In this document: in pieces, positions 32,681 to 41,263 of the stretch | How positions within the stretch are numbered: position 1 is the first letter of the stretch | Layout: every line of letters starts with the position of its first letter | DNA from: an uncultured Alphaproteobacteria bacterium | GTDB taxonomy: Bacteria; Pseudomonadota; Alphaproteobacteria; CAAHEQ01; UBA3637 | DNA length: 64,000 nt | Direction of reading: 5' to 3' | Assembly: GCA_944391735.1 (NCBI GenBank) | Contig: CALXUR010000001.1 | Location: 78,924 to 142,923 of the forward strand | The notes under the pieces: generated by a model | The model's database searches: none | Seen by the model: only the letters and a program-made list of their open reading frames with translations | What the model was told of the DNA's origin: nothing | Program-made: the position numbers and the translations under genes

Positions 32681-33316
32681 TTATTGGCTGACCCAAATCA
32701 CACGAGCCATCCAAATCATATCCCGAGCATCCAACAAAATATCCGAATGAGCCGGATTCAAAGACTTGAGTTGAATCTGACGTGCCGAGCGATATATCAA
32801 CTCCTTAACCATGACCTCCCCTGTTTTAACCTTAACAACAACCCGATCGCCTTTTCGAATTTCCGAATCGGGAGAAACAACCAGCTTATCACCATCACGA
32901 TACGCCGGTTCCATACTGTTACCCGACACTTCCAAGGCATACACGGGTATATTAAGGGTCAAAGGAAATTCGATACCGTCCCACGATTCGCTCCCCAACG
33001 GATAACCGTCCGAATCAAAATATCCCTCCCGCCCCGCTTTGGCCAAGCCCAACAACGGAATAATTTGAGCTTTGGGACGATACGGTTCCCCGGCCAACTC
33101 CATAAATTCAAAAATAGTCGTGTTCGTGGCCTGAAGCAGCTTACTCATACTTTCGGTAGAAGGCCATCTTTTACGACCATCGGCACCGATTCGTTTTGAA
33201 CGATTAAAACTGGTCGGATCAAGTCCCGCCTTAACAGCCAGCCCCGATAAAGAAAGTCCCTTGCTTTCCGCCAAATTTTCAATTCCTTTCCAAATTTCCG
33301 CATAGCTCAGCTGCAT
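32681..33316 (-). CDS. HTH regulator with S24 peptidase-like domain
   Basis: An N-terminal helix-turn-helix (GLSLSGLAVKAGLDPTSFNR) is followed by an S24/LexA-like domain with the catalytic Ser in SGNSMEPAYRDGD and Lys in VMVKELIY, both intact. AAAGGAG supports the second of two adjacent ATGs as start. Similar proteins are common as chromosomal regulators in alphaproteobacteria and as phage repressors. It diverges from the phage genes beginning at 33517 across an intergenic region with inverted repeats, which favours a repressor controlling the phage module. Confidence 0.85.
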   Translation of the reverse strand: MQLSYAEIWKGIENLAESKGLSLSGLAVKAGLDPTSFNRSKRIGADGRKRWPSTESMSKLLQATNTTIFEFMELAGEPYRPKAQIIPLLGLAKAGREGYFDSDGYPLGSESWDGIEFPLTLNIPVYALEVSGNSMEPAYRDGDKLVVSPDSEIRKGDRVVVKVKTGEVMVKELIYRSARQIQLKSLNPAHSDILLDARDMIWMARVIWVSQ

Positions 33317-33416
33317 CATCACTCCTTTCTGTTACACTCTGGTTAAAACAGGGTTTTCAAATCGCATATTTTGGTATGCTATTTTTAGTTGTATCTTTCT
33401 ATACCATATCCTTTTT

Positions 33417-33432
33417 ATCCTGTCAATAGGAT
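33417..33432. promoter_or_regulatory. Candidate operator between the S24 regulator and the phage genes
   Basis: ATCCT-GTCAAT-AGGAT is an inverted repeat in the divergent gap; TGGTAT (about 33372) and ATACCA (about 33401) form another. A rightward TTGACA lies at about 33450 with a weak -10. Confidence 0.4.
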
Positions 33433-33516
33433 TTTTTTCATATTTTTATATTGACAGTTTTATTTTTTTGGATTAGTTCTTATTTTGTTCTTTTTTTACG
33501 AACGAAAGGATATATT

Positions 33517-33876
33517 ATGAGGAATAAATACCAAAAACAAACAGACTCTCGGGACACAACCCCTTTTGAATCATCGGAAGAGGCATGGTTCTGGTATTGC
33601 TTATGCGAACAACTGGGAAACAACCGGGGCCATGGCGGCAGCTCCAGTATCGCCCGACCATGCGAATCATCCGATATCATTATCGCCGTTAAACGCCTGC
33701 TTCAACAAGGTTGTTTAAAGCCGGAACATATTCGTGTTTTGCAACAATACGGATTTGAACAAGCACCGCCACACCCCAATTTTGGTGCCAGCCGACGCAT
33801 TTGCGGATTATGGCAGGAAGCAATGGCTTTTTTAGACACTATTTTGAGGAAAAAGGGAATTATCTATTGTTTTTAA
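33517..33876 (+). CDS. Phage-region hypothetical protein, 119 aa
   Basis: Not recognised. The start at 33517 is set by GAAAGG upstream. The protein is soluble, with tryptophan-rich ESSEEAWFWYCLCEQL, then a Gly/Ser stretch and helices ending CGLWQEAMAFLDTILRKKG. It is the first rightward gene after the divergent regulator and precedes the NlpC/P60-like gene by 23 bases. An early regulatory or packaging-related role is possible. Confidence 0.55.
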   Translation: MRNKYQKQTDSRDTTPFESSEEAWFWYCLCEQLGNNRGHGGSSSIARPCESSDIIIAVKRLLQQGCLKPEHIRVLQQYGFEQAPPHPNFGASRRICGLWQEAMAFLDTILRKKGIIYCF

Positions 33877-33899
33877 CACAAAAGAAGAAAGGATAAAAT

Positions 33900-34295
33900 A
33901 TGAAAACAACTCAAGGATTCGGATATCGATATCCGTTTGCTTATGTCGCATTCGGCGGAGAACGAACAAAATGGTGGATGCGTTTTTTAAAAAAAGGGTT
34001 TTATCATTGTGCTCTGGTTCTTGGAAACGGATACGAATGGATCTTAATTGATCCGCTTATCCATTTCACGGACTTGATTATTTTTAAAAACGTTTCTCCC
34101 ACCACTGTTTTAAAAGAAAAAGGATACCGTCTGATACGCACAACACCAACCGTTCCGGATTTAACCAACACGCAGTGCAGACCATTTACATGTGTTGAAA
34201 CGGTCAAGCGTTTTTTAGGCATAAATAATCGTTTTATTTGGACACCTTATCAACTTTTTTGCTTTTTATACCTAAAAAAGGAAAATAATCCTTGA
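33900..34295 (+). CDS. Phage protein resembling permuted papain/NlpC-type fold
   Basis: The order His...Cys is seen: FYHCALVLGNGYEWILIDPL early and CRPFTCVETVKRFLGI late, followed by TPYQLFCFLYL. This matches the circularly permuted papain-like layout, with the nucleophile Cys near the C-terminal helix. In podovirus-like prophages a small protein of this type often precedes the portal gene. Catalysis is not shown; a tail- or cell-wall-related role is possible. GAAAGG lies upstream. Confidence 0.45.
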   Translation: MKTTQGFGYRYPFAYVAFGGERTKWWMRFLKKGFYHCALVLGNGYEWILIDPLIHFTDLIIFKNVSPTTVLKEKGYRLIRTTPTVPDLTNTQCRPFTCVETVKRFLGINNRFIWTPYQLFCFLYLKKENNP

Positions 34296-34320
34296 CATTT
34301 TAAAAAAAGTATGATATAGT
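34292..34320 (+). promoter_or_regulatory. Promoter of the phage structural operon
   Basis: TTGACA (34292-34297), 17-base spacer, TATAGT (34315-34320), overlapping the end of the previous gene by 4 bases. Confidence 0.85.
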
Positions 34321-34362
34321 TAGTTTCAGTTAACAGCCGGAAGTGTATCCAAACACATTTTT

Positions 34363-34396
34363 CAAGCCTTTCAAAAATTGAAGGGCTTGTTTTTTT
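34363..34396 (+). terminator. Leader terminator before the portal gene
   Basis: CAAGCCTTTCAA / TTGAAGGGCTTG (one T-G pair) with an AAA loop and a seven-T run lies between the promoter and the portal gene, so structural-gene transcription must pass it. Confidence 0.85.
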
Positions 34397-34441
34397 GTCT
34401 GTTAATCAGTTAACCATTCTTTTTTTGACAAAGGAGATTCC

Positions 34442-35938
34442 ATGACGGATATTCAAAACCTATACCACCGCTTTCAACAAGCGCAAAAAGCGCGAAGCGG
34501 TTGGGAAACACATTGGCAGGAATGTTATGAATACGCCCTGCCCCAACGGGAAAGCGTATTTAACCCGACCCACACACCTATCGGACATTTATTCGACGGA
34601 ACGGCTCCTGACAGTGTTGACCAACTGGCGGCCTTGATTTTATCGGAAATGACACCGCCATGGATGCGTTGGTTTCACCTGACGGCCGGAACCGATTTAT
34701 CGGATGAAGAAAGCACCCGAATCGCGCCGACTCTGGACGCCATTTCTGATACGCTTCAAACCCACTTTGATCGATCCAACTTTGCACTGGAAATTCATCA
34801 ATGTTATCTGGATCTGATTACCGCCGGAACGGCTTGCCTTTTATTTGAAGAAGCCCCGATCGGTTCGGCCTCGGCGTTCCGTTTTACGGCAATTCCGTTA
34901 TCCGAAGTTTACCTGGCGGAAGGACCGACGGGACGCCTGGACACGACTTTCCGGCAGAGCCAAATGGATTACGACACCTTTGTCAATCGTTTTCCCGAAG
35001 TAAAGTTATTAAAAAATTCAGGTCAAAAATCAGAAGATGAGGAGTTGACTTTTCATGTGATAGAAGCCGTAATCCCCTCCCGAACAGGCGGTTATCAATA
35101 CACGGCGTTTTTAGATCCCGCTAGCCAGCATGATTCCATAGACGGCACTGAACAAGTGTTAAAAGAGGCATTTTTTGAAACTTCACCGTTTATTTCTTTT
35201 CGCTGGCTGAAAGCCCCCGGAGAGGTGTATGGACGCTCCCCCGTGATGAAGGCGTTACCTGATATTAAAACGGCCAACAAAGTTGTTGAGCTGATTTTAA
35301 AAAACGCGACAATTGCCGTCACGGGCATTTGGCTGGCCGAAGATGACGGTGTTTTAAATCCGTCCAACATACACCTGACTCCGGGTGCGATTATTCCTAA
35401 AGCGATGGGATCCAAAGGTCTGACACCGTTGGAAGCCCCCGGTAAATTCGACGTGTCCCAATTGATGATTGATGATTTGCGCAAACGAATCGAACATGCG
35501 CTATTAGGGGATAAACTCGGTGAAATAGATGCGCCTAAAATGACGGCAACGGAAGTGTTGGAGCGTTCGGACGAAATGATGCGCATTCTGGGAGCGACAT
35601 ACGGTCGATTGCAGACTGAATTATTAACGCCCTTGATTGAACGAGCCGCCAACCTGTTGCGTAAACGTGGTGAAATTCCGGAAATTTTTCTGGACGGCAG
35701 ACTATTAAAAATTGCCTATAAATCAACACGCGCCGAAAAACAGGCGCAAATTGACGCCAACAATGCGTTATTGTGGTTGACTTCGGTTCAAAAACTGGGA
35801 GAAAACGGTCTGCAATACATTAACATGGGTGCCTTTGTTAAATGGCTCGGCGAAAAATTAAATGTCCCGGAAAGCGTTATTCAGGAATCGCCGGCACCGG
35901 CAGCCCTGCTATCCGCCTTAAAAGGAGTTGTTTCATGA
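34442..35938 (+). CDS. Phage portal (head-to-tail connector) protein, podovirus type
   Basis: The connector forms the dodecameric DNA gate at one capsid vertex. Typical features of the podovirus head-tail connecting family: WETHWQECYEYALPQRESVF near the N-terminus, HLFDGTAPDSVDQLAA, MTPPWMRWFHLTAG, and the C-terminal half with YGRSPVMKALPDIKTANKV and MTATEVLERSDEMMR. Length 498 is as expected. AAAGGAG precedes the ATG. Gene order after it (small gene, scaffold, capsid, two tail tube proteins) follows the T7-like plan. Confidence 0.9.
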   Translation: MTDIQNLYHRFQQAQKARSGWETHWQECYEYALPQRESVFNPTHTPIGHLFDGTAPDSVDQLAALILSEMTPPWMRWFHLTAGTDLSDEESTRIAPTLDAISDTLQTHFDRSNFALEIHQCYLDLITAGTACLLFEEAPIGSASAFRFTAIPLSEVYLAEGPTGRLDTTFRQSQMDYDTFVNRFPEVKLLKNSGQKSEDEELTFHVIEAVIPSRTGGYQYTAFLDPASQHDSIDGTEQVLKEAFFETSPFISFRWLKAPGEVYGRSPVMKALPDIKTANKVVELILKNATIAVTGIWLAEDDGVLNPSNIHLTPGAIIPKAMGSKGLTPLEAPGKFDVSQLMIDDLRKRIEHALLGDKLGEIDAPKMTATEVLERSDEMMRILGATYGRLQTELLTPLIERAANLLRKRGEIPEIFLDGRLLKIAYKSTRAEKQAQIDANNALLWLTSVQKLGENGLQYINMGAFVKWLGEKLNVPESVIQESPAPAALLSALKGVVS

Positions 35939-36126
35939 CACCGGCGGCAGCTTTCGCGCGGTTATTTCACAGGCCGGAGGCGGAAACGGTTCTGGCCTAT
36001 TTAAAACGACGAACACTTGAACGGGCTTTACCGCCCGACGCAACGGACGCCGAACTGCGCTTTTTAGAAGGGCAGCGGGCTTTGGTCGCCCATATTATCG
36101 CCCTGATTCAACAAGGTCAACAATAA
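35935..36126 (+). CDS. Small phage protein between portal and scaffold, 63 aa
   Basis: Starts with an ATGA overlap with the portal stop and AAAGGAG just upstream. The product AAAFARLFHRPEAETVLAYL with a helical remainder (LRFLEGQRALVAHIIALIQQ) resembles the small protein often found at this place in podovirus-like prophages. Function unknown; possibly an assembly cofactor. Confidence 0.65.
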   Translation: MTPAAAFARLFHRPEAETVLAYLKRRTLERALPPDATDAELRFLEGQRALVAHIIALIQQGQQ

Positions 36127-36137
36127 AGGAGAAAAGA

Positions 36138-36908
36138 ATGACCCAAAACAAAATAAACATCAAACCAGTCAAAGAAAATGAAGATCCGACAATCACCGAA
36201 GCGGAAAAGGAAAGCACGCAAGAAAGCGGTGATACAGATCAACCGTTGGACGAGATGAATCTTCAAGATATTGTCCCGGCGAAATTTATCAATCCCAAAA
36301 CGGGGGAAATCAACTGGATGGCGTTGATCAAATCCTATCTGGCCTTGGAAAAGAAAATGAGCTCTCGCGGACAACCCGCGGTCGGCTCTTTCGGAACACG
36401 CCCCAACAGCCCTGAAGAATATCAGATTCAATTAAAAAGTAACCTGATGAATATTGACCCGGAAATCAATCAGCGCCTTTTTGAATTAGGTTTCACAAAT
36501 GAACAGATTCAGGCCGTCTATGATTTGGCGGCGGAAAAAGTCATTCCGATGATTCAGGAACTGTCCCTGGATTATAAAGCAGATCGGGAACTGGCCGATC
36601 TGGAAAAGGAATTCGGCGGTCCGGAACGATTCAACACCATCGCCCGCCAACTGTCCTCCTGGGGAGAAAAAAATTTGGATAAATCTCTCTTTGATGTTTT
36701 GGCCTCCAACAAGGAAGGGATTCTGGCACTCTATAAAATGATGTGCAACAAACAGGAATCGCCGGTTCTGCCTCAACAGAGCATTCAAACGCCTGTTGAT
36801 TCGGAAGAAACTTTACGACGATTAATGCAGGATCCCAAGTATTGGAAGCAACAGGATCCGGAACTTGTTAAACGCATTGAAGACGGATTCAAACGGCTCT
36901 ATGGTTAA
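36138..36908 (+). CDS. Phage capsid scaffolding protein
   Basis: A 256-residue acidic, helical protein between portal and capsid genes. The first 60 residues are acidic and disordered; PAKFINPKTGEINWMALIKSYLALEKKM in residues about 50-77 contains the 'NPxTGEINWxxLxKSYxxLE' sequence common in scaffolds of this type; ELGFTNEQIQAVYDLAAE and a C-terminal helix (PELVKRIEDGFKRLYG) are typical. The protein would guide capsid assembly and leave. GGAGAAAAGA precedes the start. Confidence 0.8.
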   Translation: MTQNKINIKPVKENEDPTITEAEKESTQESGDTDQPLDEMNLQDIVPAKFINPKTGEINWMALIKSYLALEKKMSSRGQPAVGSFGTRPNSPEEYQIQLKSNLMNIDPEINQRLFELGFTNEQIQAVYDLAAEKVIPMIQELSLDYKADRELADLEKEFGGPERFNTIARQLSSWGEKNLDKSLFDVLASNKEGILALYKMMCNKQESPVLPQQSIQTPVDSEETLRRLMQDPKYWKQQDPELVKRIEDGFKRLYG

Positions 36909-37041
36909 CACCATAGCCGATAACACATTTGGGCAGACAACCCTTTCGGGCCTGCCTGATAAAACGGGGCATACGCCCATTCTGGCCGGACGGCGGCAGG
37001 CGACACGCCTAAAACCGTTAGCCCGACCGTTTTATTTTTAA
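36901..37041 (+). CDS. Possible 46-aa ORF in the scaffold-capsid gap
   Basis: An ATG overlapping the scaffold stop opens a frame to 37041 (MVNTIADNTFGQ...LARPFYF). There is no clear ribosome binding site. The same bases hold an extended hairpin (TAAAACGG / CCGTTTTA at its base), so the segment may act as RNA rather than code. Confidence 0.25.
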   Translation: MVNTIADNTFGQTTLSGLPDKTGHTPILAGRRQATRLKPLARPFYF

Positions 37042-37060
37042 TTTTACGAAAGGAATATTT

Positions 37061-37897
37061 ATGACAACTTCAACAGCTATTGACGCTTCATTTATCAAAC
37101 ATTTCGAGGCAGACGTCCACACGGCCTATCAGCAACAAGGATCGAAATTAAAGAACACGGTGCGTTCGAAAAATAACATTCAGGGCGCATCTACAACGTT
37201 CCAGATTATCGGTGCCATGACGGCAAGCACAAAAACCCGTAACGGACAAATTACAGCCTCCGGTGTCACACACACGCCGGTCGAATGCACTTTGACGGAT
37301 TACTATGCCGGTGAATGGGTCGACCATTTGGATGAAATGAAAGTCGGACACGACGAACGCAAGGTTTTAGCATCAGCCGGTGCGTATGCCTTGGGACGCA
37401 AAACGGATGAATTAATCATCAATGCGTTAAAAACAGCAACGCAATCTGTCGGTGCCGCTACGGAAGCTCTGACGAAGGATCGGATTTTGCAGGCTTTCAC
37501 GCTTCTGAACAAAAACGATGTCCCGGATGACGGCGAGCGATATGCTTTGGTCGGACCGGATCAGTGGAATCAATTACTGTCCATTGAGGAGTTTTCTTCA
37601 GCGGATTATGTGGGAGAAGCTTACCCGATGTTAACCGGTTCCGAAAGCCGGAAATGGATGGGAATTGTCTGGATTATGCACACAGGTCTGCCCAAAACAG
37701 CTACATCCCACACATGTTTTATCTATCACAAGACGGCGGTCGGCCATGCCAGCGGACAAGATATCAAAACGGATATCACATGGCACGGTGATTACGCAGC
37801 TCACTTTGTCAGTAACATGATGAGCCAGGGAGCCTGCCTGATCGATCAAAAAGGTGTCGTCAAAATGGAAGTGATAGATACGCCGACTTCGAAATAG
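37061..37897 (+). CDS. Phage major capsid protein
   Basis: A 278-residue protein at the capsid position of the T7-like order. IDASFIKHFEADVHTAYQQ at the N-terminus, GEWVDHLDEMKVGHDERKVL in the first third, LVGPDQWNQLLSIEEFSS and THTG-like LPKTATSHTCFIYHK are consistent with the HK97-fold capsid family found in podovirus-like prophages. ACGAAAGGA precedes the start. A strong terminator lies behind it, so capsid transcripts can end separately from the tail genes. Confidence 0.87.
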   Translation: MTTSTAIDASFIKHFEADVHTAYQQQGSKLKNTVRSKNNIQGASTTFQIIGAMTASTKTRNGQITASGVTHTPVECTLTDYYAGEWVDHLDEMKVGHDERKVLASAGAYALGRKTDELIINALKTATQSVGAATEALTKDRILQAFTLLNKNDVPDDGERYALVGPDQWNQLLSIEEFSSADYVGEAYPMLTGSESRKWMGIVWIMHTGLPKTATSHTCFIYHKTAVGHASGQDIKTDITWHGDYAAHFVSNMMSQGACLIDQKGVVKMEVIDTPTSK

Positions 37898-37921
37898 GCT
37901 TTTTTAATTCTTTTTTTCTCG

Positions 37922-37953
37922 GGAGGGATAATGTCGATTATCCCTCCTTTTTT
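37922..37953 (+). terminator. Terminator after the capsid gene
   Basis: GGAGGGATAAT / ATTATCCCTCC with loop GTCG is followed by a six-T run. Confidence 0.95.
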
Positions 37954-37980
37954 CTTTACACCAACAGGAGTGTTTATCCC

Positions 37981-38550
37981 ATGACTTTTACAGCAACCGG
38001 TATTTGTTCCCGCGCCCTTGTCAAATTAGGGGCGGACAGCATCTCTTCTTTTGAAGAGGAAACGACAGAAGCACACATTGCCGAACAACTTTACGACCCG
38101 ACCGTGGACGCCCTATTGGCTTCTTATCCCTGGCGTTTTGCCCTTAACCAGGTAACGATGTCCCGTTTGGCGGAAAAACCAAGCGCAGATTATCGTTACG
38201 CTTATGCGATTCCCAATAACTGCATTCGTATTCTGTCCGCCGGAAATACCGTTCGCAGCAGCGGGTTGGATTACCGTATTTTAAAAAATCAGCTGCATAC
38301 CAACAGCGAATCGGTTGTCCTGACATATTTGGAACGTCCGGATGAATCCGCCTTTCCGCCATTTTTCACACAGGCTTTGATCGCCAAACTGGCAGCCGAA
38401 TTCTGTTTACCACTGACGGAAAGCACAACGCGAACGGATTACATGCGAAAATTGGCAGAGGAAGAAATCACATCCGCCCGTCTGGTAGACAGCCAGCAAG
38501 CAGTCCCCAACGCTTTTCAGGATTTTTCTTTGATTGAGGTGCGTTCATGA
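37981..38550 (+). CDS. Phage tail tubular protein A-like (gp11-type)
   Basis: Begins TFTATGICSRALVKLGADSI and contains LYDPTVDALLASYPWRFALN and YRYAYAIPNNCIRILSA, the hallmarks of adaptor proteins at the neck of short-tailed phages. FFTQALIAKLAAEFCLPLTES is typical of the C-terminal helices. Overlaps the next gene by 4 bases (ATGA). AACAGGAG lies upstream. Confidence 0.87.
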   Translation: MTFTATGICSRALVKLGADSISSFEEETTEAHIAEQLYDPTVDALLASYPWRFALNQVTMSRLAEKPSADYRYAYAIPNNCIRILSAGNTVRSSGLDYRILKNQLHTNSESVVLTYLERPDESAFPPFFTQALIAKLAAEFCLPLTESTTRTDYMRKLAEEEITSARLVDSQQAVPNAFQDFSLIEVRS

Positions 38551-40466
38551 CCAACCTTTTCACAACAAAAACAAATTTTACATCCGGCGAACTGTCGCAT
38601 GACTTGTTGGGGCGCGTCGATCTGACCTCGTATGAAAACGGTGCATTGGAGTTAAAAAATGTATTCATTCAACCGACAGGCGGTATTCATCGTCGCGCCG
38701 GAACAAAATACATCGGCACCTTGACCGAAACAGGGCGTTTAATTGCTTACGAAAAAAGCACAACGGAAACCTACGTCATTATCTTACAAGACAAAAAAGC
38801 GTTGATTTATCAAAATGATACGTTGGTGTCCACTCTTGAAACACCCTGGACAATGGCACAAGTTTATTTTGTCCGATGGTGCCAGGGAACAGAAGAACTT
38901 TACCTGACCCATCCGGATATCGCACCGCAAAAACTGCTTATCAAAGATGGGGAATGGCATCTTGAACCGTTTACATTTTTAACAGACAAAGAGTGTATTT
39001 TACAACCGTATCATAAATTTTGTGATGATGATGTTACGATTGAATCCTCCGGCCTTGGCGGAAACGTTACCTTAACGGCATCAAAACCCGTCTTCAAAGA
39101 AAAGCATGTGAATAAGCTGTTTAAAATCGGGGACGGTTACGCCCTGATCACAGCCATCACAAGTGAAACAAAAGCCAACGCCACCGTCAAAAAACAGTTG
39201 ATTGAGGACGGTGCCGACGAAACGAAACTGGAACCAACGCGCAGTTGGGGAGAACCGGCTTTCGATGATGAATACGGATGGCCTTGTTGCGTCGCCTTCT
39301 ACCAGTCACGACTGGTTTTCGGAGGCAGCCGTAAACTGCCGAATCGTTTGTGGTTCAGCCAAAGCGGTGAACTGACAAACTTTGAACTGGGCAACGCTTA
39401 TGATTCGGAAGGTATTGATTTCAATATTCTGTCGGATCAATCCAACTCTATTTGTGCTTTGTTCGCCGGAAGACACCTTCAGGTGTTCACAACAAGCGCC
39501 GAATGGATGGTTTCGGGTGATCCGCTGACACCGGTTAATATTCAATTAAAGCGACAGACTCAAGTCGGATCCCCCAGTTACCGTTTCGTTCCGCCAATCG
39601 GCATCGACGGCGCGACAATCTTTCCGTCGGCAAACGGATTGGAAATCCGGGAGTTCTTATTCGCAGATATTGAGCAAGCCTATCAGGCGACGGATCTATC
39701 CCTTTTATCCGGTCATCTGATTTCCTATCCCCAGGATCAGGCCTACGATAAATACAATCGTCAAGCCTATATCATCATGGCAGATGGGCGGATGTGTGTC
39801 TTGACCAGTTTCCGAGCGGAAGATTTACAAAGCTGGACAGAGCAATCAACGGACGGCAAATTTGTTTCGGTAACGGTAACCAGTGAGGGAACTTACTTTA
39901 TTATTCAACGCGGACAAAAATTCTTTTTGGAAAAATTGGATAATCAATTCCACACTGATTGTTCGTTTGAACAAATAAGTGAAGAGGCGACCGATACTTT
40001 TTCGGGACTAACGGCACTGGAAGGAAAAACACTTAAAGTCGTCGCGGATGATATTGTTGTCCCGGATGCCGTTGTTGTTAACGGGTGTATTACGCTGGAA
40101 TATCCGGCAAAACATATTAAAGCCGGCCTGCCCTTCACACATCGTATCACCCCTCTTCCGCCGGCAATCGGCGCAAGCAACGGACCGGCTCCGGTATCGG
40201 CGGCACGCTTGGTCAAAGCCGTCTTTCGGGTTATTGACACGGCTTCGCTTGAAATTGATACGGGAACAGGATTGCATCAGGAAATGACCCGACCGCTGGC
40301 ATCTTATAAACTGGGATCCATTATGGAACCCAAAACAACGGATGTCGTCATTCGCTCTCTCGGATGGACCAGATCGCCCACCCAACCGCTCTGGCTGATT
40401 CAGGGAGACACCCCTAAACCATTCAAACTTGTCAGCGTTACCAGTGATATTCAAATAGGAGGTTAA
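38547..40466 (+). CDS. Phage tail nozzle / stabilisation protein (gp12-type)
   Basis: A 639-residue protein starting FTTKTNFTSGELSHDLLGRV, then LKNVFIQPTGGIHRRAGTKY, the signature of the podovirus nozzle family. WGEPAFDDEYGWPCCVAFYQ, then SRLVFGGSRKLPNRLWFSQS mark the beta-propeller-like part, and a C-terminal domain ends SLGWTRSPTQPLWLIQGDTP. It would form the distal tail tube with the gp11-type protein. Translationally coupled to the previous gene. Confidence 0.88.
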   Translation: MTNLFTTKTNFTSGELSHDLLGRVDLTSYENGALELKNVFIQPTGGIHRRAGTKYIGTLTETGRLIAYEKSTTETYVIILQDKKALIYQNDTLVSTLETPWTMAQVYFVRWCQGTEELYLTHPDIAPQKLLIKDGEWHLEPFTFLTDKECILQPYHKFCDDDVTIESSGLGGNVTLTASKPVFKEKHVNKLFKIGDGYALITAITSETKANATVKKQLIEDGADETKLEPTRSWGEPAFDDEYGWPCCVAFYQSRLVFGGSRKLPNRLWFSQSGELTNFELGNAYDSEGIDFNILSDQSNSICALFAGRHLQVFTTSAEWMVSGDPLTPVNIQLKRQTQVGSPSYRFVPPIGIDGATIFPSANGLEIREFLFADIEQAYQATDLSLLSGHLISYPQDQAYDKYNRQAYIIMADGRMCVLTSFRAEDLQSWTEQSTDGKFVSVTVTSEGTYFIIQRGQKFFLEKLDNQFHTDCSFEQISEEATDTFSGLTALEGKTLKVVADDIVVPDAVVVNGCITLEYPAKHIKAGLPFTHRITPLPPAIGASNGPAPVSAARLVKAVFRVIDTASLEIDTGTGLHQEMTRPLASYKLGSIMEPKTTDVVIRSLGWTRSPTQPLWLIQGDTPKPFKLVSVTSDIQIGG

Positions 40467-40467
40467 T

Positions 40468-40944
40468 ATGGAAGTCACACCCATTATTACCGTTGCCGCC
40501 ATTGCGGCGTCGGCTTTTTACAGCAAAAAAACGATTGATAATCAAAAAAAACAGGTCAAAGCGGCTAAAGAAGCTGCCCAAAAAGAATACGATCTGAACG
40601 TTGCTCAAACAAAATTGGCTCTTGAGGAACAACAACGCAAAAATAAAAACCTGTTGCAAAGACAACAATCCGCCTATAAAGCCCGATTGGGAGCCAGCGG
40701 CATGAGCAGTAAAAACGGCACCGGACAGACGGTCTTGGACACAATGCAACAAGAACATGATATTGAAGATAAGTTCTTGGTCAACCGGGCTAATATTTCG
40801 TTAGAGGCTTTATTAAACGGTATCAATGAAAGCAACACACGCAACCTGTTGTCCTTGTCAACATTGGACAACAAATCGGCGCAAAATACATGGAATAGCC
40901 TGAGTAACTTTGCAAACACAGCCGGCAGAACTATGATCAAATAA
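40468..40944 (+). CDS. Phage internal virion protein-like (gp14-type position)
   Basis: A short hydrophobic N-terminus (TPIITVAAIAASAFYS) followed by a long Lys/Gln/Ala-rich helix (KKQVKAAKEAAQKEYDLNV) and ARLGASGMSSKNGTGQTVLD. Position after the nozzle protein and this composition match small ejected core proteins that help DNA cross the envelope. GGAGG overlaps the end of the previous gene. Assignment is from synteny and composition. Confidence 0.6.
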   Translation: MEVTPIITVAAIAASAFYSKKTIDNQKKQVKAAKEAAQKEYDLNVAQTKLALEEQQRKNKNLLQRQQSAYKARLGASGMSSKNGTGQTVLDTMQQEHDIEDKFLVNRANISLEALLNGINESNTRNLLSLSTLDNKSAQNTWNSLSNFANTAGRTMIK

Positions 40945-40954
40945 GGAGGATGAT

Positions 40955-41263
40955 ATGTCAGATAAACCGACCACGTTGCCGGACTTATCTGAATCACTGG
41001 CTCCGGATTTAGATCAAGCCATTCGCTCCTATCATGCATTTAAACAGGAAAAAATGCCGGAGGATCCCAAAGGATTTACAGCCTATCACAATGCCTGCAA
41101 GTCGGCTTTGATGCATATCGCCCTTTTATTAAAACTGATTCAAGGAGCACCGTCACCATCATCGGTGGCGGATAATTCACCGAACTGGATTATACAGGCG
41201 CGACAGGCATTACAAAATGAAGCAAGAGAAGAGGAGGATACGGATGACTTGTTCTTTGATTGA
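40955..41263 (+). CDS. Small phage protein before the large terminase, possible small terminase
   Basis: A 102-residue acidic helical protein (SYHAFKQEKMPEDPKGFTAY, then KSALMHIALLLKLIQG) ending in an acidic tail. It sits directly before, and overlaps, the large terminase gene, where the small subunit is expected, but no DNA-binding motif is recognisable. GGAGG precedes the start. Confidence 0.5.
   Translation: MSDKPTTLPDLSESLAPDLDQAIRSYHAFKQEKMPEDPKGFTAYHNACKSALMHIALLLKLIQGAPSPSSVADNSPNWIIQARQALQNEAREEEDTDDLFFD

Noticed and set aside
32681..33316. Certain prophage repressor
   Set aside because: The protein family also includes chromosomal regulators of alphaproteobacteria. The link to the phage genes rests only on divergence and nearby inverted repeats, so it is not claimed as certain.
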